Part shown: in pieces, positions 57,342-64,000 of the stretch
Position numbering within the stretch: the first letter of the stretch is position 1
Layout: the number at the start of each line of letters is the position of its first letter
Origin: Daucus carota subsp. sativus
Taxonomy: Eukaryota; Streptophyta; Magnoliopsida; Apiales; Apiaceae
NCBI RefSeq assembly: GCF_001625215.2
Contig: NC_030387.2
Location: 372,001-436,000 of the forward strand
Direction: 5' to 3'
DNA length: 64,000 nucleotides
Notes under the pieces: generated by a model
Database searches by the model: none
What the model was told of the DNA's origin: nothing
Seen by the model: only the letters and a program-made list of their open reading frames with translations
Program-made: the position numbers and the translations under genes

Positions 57342-60300
57342 ATGGATGTATCTGCCATCATTCTGTTGTTCTGCTTCACTTTTTCATCCACCTTGATAAA
57401 CCCTGTTGCAGAAGACACAATAACAGCCCATCAGACCATTAAGGACGGCGAAACCATCGTTTCAAGCGGGGGAGAATTTGAGCTGGGATTTTTCAGCCCT
57501 GGTAGTTCTACGAATCGATATCTGGGTATCTGGTACAAGAGAATATCCAAGGGGACTGTTGTATGGGTTGCTAACAGGGATACTCCTATTAGTAATTCTG
57601 CAGGTGTTTTAAGGGTCAATGACAAGGGAATTATTTTGCAGACAGATGACAGGATCATATGGTCATCGAATATTAACATATCGGTGAAGAATCCTGTTGC
57701 AAGACTATTAGATTCAGGGAATTTGGTTGTAAGGGATGGTGATCATGGTATGAAAAATGCAGGGGATTTTATTTGGCAGAGTTTCGATCATCCTGTAGAT
57801 ACATTGCTCCCTGGCATGAAATATGGAATAAACTTGGTGACTGGCCTAGACACCTACTTTACAGCATGGAAAAGTGTTGATGATCCATCCACGGGGAGGT
57901 TCAGTAAACGACTTGATCCTAATGGTTTTCCGCAGTATTTTCTGTTGAAAGGTTCTGTAAAATGGTCCAGGAGTGGACCATGGATTGGTGGCCAGTTCAG
58001 TGGGTATCCAAAGGGTAATCCAAATGGTATATATTTAGACAAGTTTGTTTTCAATGAGAAGGAAATTTATTACCAGTTTGATCTCGTCAATAGAACTTCT
58101 GCTGTGATAAGGTTCATGTTATCTCCCAATGGAGAAATTAAGCTTCTTGTGTGGAATTATCAAAATCAAATTTGGAAGGTATATGTCACCTTGACCATCA
58201 CTGACTGTGATCGTTATGGATTTTGTGGTGCTTATGGTATCTGTAACATTAACAGCTCACCGAGATGTGAATGTATGAGAGGATTCGTTCCTAAATTCCC
58301 AGAGAAGTGGAAGGCAGTAGATTGGTCTAGTGGATGTGTTCGCGAGAAAAAACTAGACTGTGAGACTGAAGCAGGGTTTATAAAATATTCTGGTGTGAAG
58401 TTGCCAGATACACGACACTCATGGTATGATATGAGAATTAGTCTGGAAGAATGTTACAGGCTGTGTCTGAAAAACTGTTCGTGTACAGCTTATGCGAATG
58501 CAGATATTAAGCGTGGATGCATTCTATGGTTTGATGATTTAATTGATGTTTTAGGCTACGCAGAAGGACAAGATTTATATGTCAGAATGCCAAAATCTGA
58601 ATTAGGTATGGCACTACTCTACAAACTAAAGTTAATTTTTTCATCGAATTTGAAGAATTAAAGTACAACCTCAAGCCTTGGTTTTCATTTTTGGCCATGC
58701 AGTAGATAGTCAGGGACTCGAAGCTAAGAGGCATATATGGATCATTCTATTTCCCTTCGCAATTGCTCTAGTGATATCCCTATATTTGTTTAGAAAGAGA
58801 AAACAGAAGGGAGAAGGTAAATTATTCATGGAAACGGTACGCCTAAAGCCAAAACTAATTCAACCTGATTAGTAAATGTGGAATTTTTGACAGGAATACG
58901 TTACAAGAACATGAATACTAATTACCTCTGTGCTGAGTTGTGGTTAATTTTACTTCAAACCTTGCAGAAAAATTGAAATCCAGTTCAGAAGGTGTTGCCT
59001 TGAACAATATTGAGAGTGAAGATTTGGAGTTGCCTTTAGTGGACTTTCAAATAATTGCAAATGCCACAGATAACTTCTCCCCAGATAAGAAGCTTGGAGA
59101 GGGAGGTTTTGGACCCGTCTACAAGGTAAGTTAAATTTGTACATGACCATGTTCATTATCTGTAAATAATTCATTATAACATAAGACTGTCTAACCATAT
59201 CAATATCATAATCGGTCACAACTTTCAGGGCCTGCTGAAGAACGGACAAGAGATAGCAGTCAAAAGGCTTTCGAAGAACTCTGATCAAGGACTAGATGAG
59301 TTCATAAATGAAGTTTCTTGTATTGCAAAACTTCAGCACAGAAATCTTGTGACACTTCTTGGTTGCTGCACAGAAAAAGGAGAAAGAATATTGATATATG
59401 AATATATGGCTAATAAGAGTTTAGATGCTTTCATTTTTGGTATGTCCTGTTCTTAAAATTTTGTTGAGATATTAGGGATGAACTTTATGCTAATTTATTA
59501 TAATATACTGAGGATATTTCACGTATATCTCCATGTGAAGACAACTATAATTACTTGTTGACAATTGATAGATGAAGAAATAGGAAAATCAGTGGACTGG
59601 CCAGAACGATACAACATAATCATTGGCATTGCTAGGGGGCTTCTATATCTTCATCAAGATTCAAAGCTGAGAATCATTCATAGAGACCTCAAAGCTAGTA
59701 ATATTTTACTTGACCATGAGATGAATCCAAAGATTTCAGACTTTGGCATGGCGAGATGTTTTAAAGGAAGTCAAACTGGAGCAAATACATCAAGAATTGT
59801 TGGGACATAGTAAGAGATTCTATAATCCTGCAAGTTATTGTCTCCTTTTGTTGAGGATTAATATGTCCAATTTCTCCTTTGATTCCTTACAGCGGTTACA
59901 TGCCCCCTGAGTATGCTATTGACGGACAGTTCTCTATCAAATCTGATGTATATAGCTTTGGTGTTTTACTCATAGAAATAGTGAGTGGACAGAAAAACAG
60001 ATTATTCAGTCATCCTGATCACAGCTTCAACCTACTCGGGCATGTAAGTAAGCACACTTAACTAAAATCCTTTTCTGCTATTGGTTTACCTACTAATTAC
60101 AAATAAATAATTAACTTCTAGGCATGGAAGAGTTATAATGAAGGTAAGCTTATAGGGCTAATCAATAAGGCGATCCTGGAGTCAACTAACCAGAAAGAAG
60201 TGTTTCGTGTTATCCAAATTGGACTCCTTTGCGTTCAGGAGGATCCGATAGACAGGCCAGTTATGTCCCAGGTGGTTCTGATGTTGAGCAGTAAGATGAA

Positions 60301-60427
60301 ACTGCCTCATCCCAAGAAACCTGGTTTCTTCACGGAGAGAAAATTTCATGACAGAGATCATTTATTGATCAACTTTAGTTCATCAGGCAACAATTTGACA
60401 ATCACCTCTATTCTGCCTCGACAATAG
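57342..60427 (+). CDS. G-type lectin S-receptor-like serine/threonine kinase (S-domain 1 class)
   Basis: Seven exons: 57342-58605, 58703-58816, 58968-59125, 59229-59439, 59572-59809, 59893-60043, 60122-60427. All are GT-AG and in phase, giving 813 aa. Order: signal peptide (about 1-24), B-lectin domain (WVANRDTP), S-locus glycoprotein region with the Cys-rich [15 protein letters not shown] domain (C...[11 protein letters not shown]), membrane segment about 433-451, then the kinase with GEGGFG at 503-508, Lys 524, HRDLKASN with Asp 621, and DFG at 639-641. It is an RD kinase with all catalytic residues. The kinase exons of 211, 238 and 151 bases are typical of the class. Such proteins sit in the plasma membrane and sense extracellular cues. 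The ligand is unknown. It looks intact. Confidence 0.94.
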
Positions 60428-60619
60428 TCTTTCCACGTGCAACCTTGATGAGTTAAGAGATTAAGAAATTGAGCTGTCCTGATGGTTCGAACCAAACAAG
60501 CAAGTGATGATGAACCAGCATATATGGATAGCCATCTGTTTTCAACATGAAATATTGGGTAATTCTTGAGCATTATTCTTTAATTTTCCTAGTTTAGTCA
60601 TTAGTGTGACCAGTACTAA

Positions 60620-60866
60620 GTGCCTGTTTGCCCACGAGTACTTCTGGCTTTTTTCGATAAGAAACCGGCTTCTACTTTTCTTGACCCATTTGTGTAAAAA
60701 GTCAGAAGTACTTATAAGAAGTTGAAAATGCTGTTTTTTTTTCCAGGGTTTCTACTTCTTTCCCAAACAGTTTAATGACTTATAAGTCTTAATTTACTTC
60801 TCACTTCCAGTTCACTCTTTTACTTGAAGCAATAAGCACTTTTTTTAAGCTTACCCGAACGGCCCC
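60620..60866. mobile_element. Tourist-like (PIF/Harbinger) MITE
   Basis: 247 bp with a TAA duplication on both sides (60617-60619, 60867-60869) and ends GTGCCTGTTTG and CGAACGGCCCC. Same family as 969-1217. It lies about 190 bp past the kinase stop, in or near its 3' UTR. Confidence 0.78.
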
Positions 60867-60986
60867 TAAATATGGCACTCTTTACCTGTAACTATTGAAG
60901 ATACAGTCAGGGTTCAACTCATATCTGTTGCTACAAATTTGAAAATAGTGCCTCGTTTATTTAGATGGTTAACGTTATAAAACATA

Positions 60987-61167
60987 AGGAAAATGCTTGG
61001 TGCACATAATTGTGTACAAAAACATGTACATAATGACATGTGGCAGATTTTAATTAGATGGCCCCCCTGCATTTACACCAACCACCCCAATTAAAATCCA
61101 CCACATCATTTGCCACATCATTATGTACAAATTTTCTGTACACAATTATGTGCACCTAGCACTGCTC
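60987..61167. mobile_element. Short MITE with about 50-bp inverted repeats
   Basis: 181 bp. Arms share GGTGCACATAATTGTGTACA and CATAATGA(C)ATGTGGC. The 8-bp target duplication AAAACATA lies at 60979-60986 and 61168-61175. The matching sequences at 1-60, 7.85 kb and 12.54 kb lack it, giving three empty sites. Probably hAT-related, judged by the duplication length. Confidence 0.85.
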
Positions 61168-61378
61168 AAAACATAAACCCTGAAGCTGAACCCATCAGCA
61201 CTATATGAGAATTTTTGTTACATTGCTTATTACAGTGACATATTATCCATACATGTATAAATTTAACCACTGTGATATTAATTTGTTCGCTTATTATATC
61301 TTTTTATGCTTTAAAACAATAACGAGATTTATGCTTATAATTATACACATGCACATGTCATGCATAGTTGAGTCACTT

Positions 61379-61384
61379 TTTATT
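61379..61384 (-). terminator. Probable poly(A) signal
   Basis: AATAAA on the minus strand, about 140 bp past the PR-10 stop, at the place where the sister units have it. Confidence 0.45.
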
Positions 61385-61520
61385 CCATTCAGCAAACAAA
61401 CACAGAAGTACTGGATCTTAAGCATCACTCGCCCAGCAACATAAAAGTACTTGTCACACAATTAACATACACCAGAAAGTCATAGAAATCACACACTCAC
61501 ACTCACACACATAGACGTGA

Positions 61521-62097
61521 TTAATTTGCAATGAGATAGGCCTCAACAGCCTTGAATACTGATATGTTCTGCTCCTCGGAATACTTAATGTTCTCTTCTG
61601 GGACCACAGCATCACCTTTGGTGTGGAATATGGTCGTAGTCTTGGTGGTGCTTCCTCCGTCAGCATCTGGCACAACGACAAGATGAGTTTCAACTTTGTC
61701 AATGAGACCCAACAGAACGTCTCCATCGATGATGCTGTATTCGACGGTGCATGCCTCCTTGTCCAGGGCATCAGTTCTAAGGGTCATTGTGGTGATCGGG
61801 CCACCTGAATATTCATACAAGTACATAAAACTAATTTAATGAGATTTATTAATATACATTTTATATGAACCTACGTACTGATAACCAAGTAGTTGATATA
61901 TATAGAAGAAACTAACCATCAGGAAGAGTGATGTGTTTGATGGTTCCGACTCCACCATCACCTTTGATTTCGACATTTTTGTAAGCCCCGGGAGCAGCCT
62001 TGGGGAAAATGGTATCAACATCGACGATCAAGCCATAGAATATTTTCTCTGCTGATAGAGAGGAGGTAATTTCTTGTTCGTGCTTCTGGAGACCCAT
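61521..62097 (-). CDS. PR-10 / Bet v 1 family protein (Api g 1 / Dau c 1-like)
   Basis: Exons 61917-62097 and 61521-61804 flank a 112-bp GT-AG intron at codon 61. The product is 154 aa (start MGLQKHEQEITSS, loop GDGGVGT at 46-52, end EAYLIAN). It is nearly identical to the genes at 6949 and 11586. Differences include IFYGL for IFNGL, and PDADGGS for PNADGGS. It belongs to an inverted copy of the same unit, about 50 kb away, with shared flanks on both sides. The TATA box reads TATAAAGA. It looks intact. Confidence 0.95.
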
Positions 62098-62216
62098 GAT
62101 TTTTTAGGAGAATGAAAGTTGAATATATGAGCAAAGAAGAAGAAAGTTGTGAAGAACAGATCAAGCTGATTAGTGTTGTGAGATGTAGATGATGATATTA
62201 GAGACCTCAAGGCAGC

Positions 62217-62224
62217 TCTTTATA
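62217..62224 (-). promoter_or_regulatory. TATA box of the PR-10 gene at 61521-62097
   Basis: TATAAAGA on the minus strand, where sister genes have TATAAATA, about 120 bp upstream of the ATG. Confidence 0.65.
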
Positions 62225-62800
62225 GTGCCTGTAGCTGAATATCAGGATGTTAATGCAGTTTTGATTTACAACTTTTAAATAAATATAAGATCTTGCAAGA
62301 TAATTGGAATTTACATGCAAGGTGCTGTGCACGTTAAATCTTTAAACCAAATTCTAGAAAGAATTGACTAGCTTGAGTTCAAAGTTATATATATGAAAAC
62401 TCGTGTTTGTAATTTAATTCTTACAAAGAAAATATGACAGCATCAACATAAATTGTCAACTACAACGTATAATTCATACAAATTTAATATCCGCAGATCA
62501 GCAGATGCATATTCTTCCTTTTCCATATAAGCTTATTTTACACAGACAGATGCAGGTAAAAGTTATTAACACTTCATCTGATTTATTTTTAACATAATTT
62601 ATCAATGAAATATGGGCATGATGTGTTTAATTTTGTTAATTAGTATATTTTCTGCATGTATTAACTCTTCCAACCAGCCTGTATATCCAAGTCAATGCTT
62701 TCTAGAATAACATTAAAAACTTCAATTCACTGGAACATCTAGCTAGTCTATCTGTCGGAGTATTGAAATCATCCTGGAAGATCTTAAATCAACATAAAAA
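62225..62800. repeat. Upstream flank of the inverted PR-10 unit
   Basis: Reverse-complement match to the upstream flanks at about 6.36-6.80 kb and 10.86-11.45 kb, sharing GGTTGGAAGAGTTAATAC-type and CAGGATGATTTCAA-type motifs. No gene was recognised. Confidence 0.7.
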
Positions 62801-62869
62801 GAAATAAACATGGAACACATATATTACTATAATAATATGATATTAGACCAGATCTATCATTACATCTGA

Positions 62870-63024
62870 GTCGTGGCACTTTAAACAGCTGCTCCGAGTT
62901 CTCTAATATCATTGTATCAATCTCACAGCATAAACCTTCAGTTCCTTCTCGGCTTCCTTTTGCTTAATTTTCTCATATCTTCAGTTATTGTTTTGCAGAA
63001 TAATTATGGGTGTCCAGAAGATAT
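62870..63024 (+). pseudogene. Truncated PR-10: promoter, 5' UTR and first codons only
   Basis: Homologous to PR-10 promoters and leaders (AGCTGCTCCGAGTTCTC, then a leader ending in an ATG at 63006 with the start MGVQK). After ATGGGTGTCCAGAAG the sequence leaves the family and meets a stop within a few codons. The TATA position reads TTTAAACA. A CACTA element begins 80 bp further on. It is the same kind of remnant as at 10070-10250. Confidence 0.8.
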
Positions 63025-63100
63025 GCAAGTGCATGGTAGATTGGTAGTCTTACTGAACTAGGATTAACTTTGCCTAATCCCAGTTTCCAACTTCAAGAAT

Positions 63101-64000
63101 CACTACAACAAACTGACCTATTTACGAAGGAATTTAAGGCTTACATCGGTCTTAAGTTCCCAAATTACAACAAAAATATTCCGTCATTTTTGCTCAAGTA
63201 GTAAGTTCAAAAAAACGTCACAGTTTTTGGCATGCGTCTAAGTACAATAACGCCTCACAAGTTTGACCTGGTGAGCCCACAACTTCAGTATAATAATAGC
63301 TAAGATTACAACACATAGTTCGTCGTAAGATAGAAAATTGATGACGGGAACTTCCAACATATGTATATTGCGGGCCCCTGTTAATATTTTTGCTTTGAGC
63401 ATGCGACGGAACTTTGTGGTCGCCTGGTCGGTAGTTATCTTAGGACGGAATTATTATGAAGAATGAGAAGTACAAGGGAAACCGAAACTTATGACATATG
63501 TGTCTATCGAAAGTTTAAAGTTATATATGACATGAACCTGCTGCATTTGTTGTGTTCCTACCATTTTATGGCATTTAAAATAGATCCAAAACTTTTTCGC
63601 ACACCGAATCCCTCTTTCCGTCATAAGTTAGTTGAAATATATTATTTCTTAACTCATAATTTAAATGTGACCGGTGACATTAAAAATGGTTGGTGAATTT
63701 ACGACAGAATACCGAAAATTCATCGTAAGTTCCATTGCTAAAACGACATCGTTCTCAGATCTGTCACTTTTTTGATTATTTTTAATTAGAAAAATATTTG
63801 AATAAGTAACTTATGACAGACGGAACCATCCGTCACAAGTTTACGACCACATTACGTCATATTTAATAATTGGAAACTGTACTTACGAAGGATAGGGTTT
63901 CGTCGTAACATCTTACGACGGATTCCAAGTTTCCATCATAAGTTGAGGCGCTCAGAAATTCCATTGTAAGTTATCGGTTGTAAATAGCCTTGTTTATTGT
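63101..64000 (+). mobile_element. CACTA (EnSpm) transposon end, running off the window
   Basis: Starts CACTACAACAAACTGACC, a typical CACTA terminus, followed by dense subterminal motifs TTACGACGG / CGTCGTAAGTT in both orientations (for example near 63700, 63850, 63910). AAT at 63098-63100 would be the 3-bp target site. No transposase lies in the visible part and the other end is outside. Confidence 0.75.

Noticed and set aside
57431-58054. Antisense open frames over the receptor kinase first exon
   Set aside because: They oppose a clear lectin-domain exon and have no features of their own.

Overview
The window is plant nuclear DNA, almost certainly from the carrot/celery family (Apiaceae). 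It is AT-rich, its genes are split by GT-AG introns, it is full of MITEs and copia-type fossils, and it carries a cluster of Bet v 1/PR-10 genes whose translations read like the celery and carrot allergens Api g 1 and Dau c 1. The species is not determined.

Layout. 0-24 kb holds five intact PR-10 genes (3.0 -, 6.9 +, 11.6 +, 18.4 -, 22.6 - kb), a truncated PR-10 5' end at 10.1 kb, two broken copia fossils, and one young, whole-looking copia element (13015-17796) with identical LTRs. The 3.0 kb and 22.6 kb genes sit in a direct segmental duplication (about 2.45-4.94 and 21.5-24.9 kb). The 6.9, 11.6 and inverted 61.5 kb genes share another repeated unit. 24.9-36.9 kb has no intact gene. It is dominated by a tail-to-tail inverted duplication (26633-29564 / 29756-33804) of a decayed nucleotidyltransferase (TUTase-like) gene, with a 982-bp solo LTR in one arm. 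37-43 kb holds three PR-10 genes of a second subfamily, all on the minus strand. A divergent tenth intact PR-10 lies at 49.5 kb, counting the one at 61.5 kb.

50.9-55.3 kb holds a complete five-exon Di19-type zinc-finger gene whose third intron has the signals of a U12 AT-AC intron. 57.3-60.4 kb holds a complete seven-exon S-domain (G-type lectin) receptor-like kinase. The last kilobases carry a PR-10 gene, a second truncated PR-10 5' end, and the edge of a CACTA transposon that runs off the window.

Functionally, PR-10 proteins are small cytosolic ligand-binding proteins, often stress-induced. Di19 proteins are stress-linked nuclear zinc-finger proteins and S-domain kinases are surface receptors. 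No operon-like logic is implied. The main story is local gene-family growth by tandem, segmental and inverted duplication. Transposon insertions date some of these steps, because several insertions have matching empty sites in the paralogous copies.
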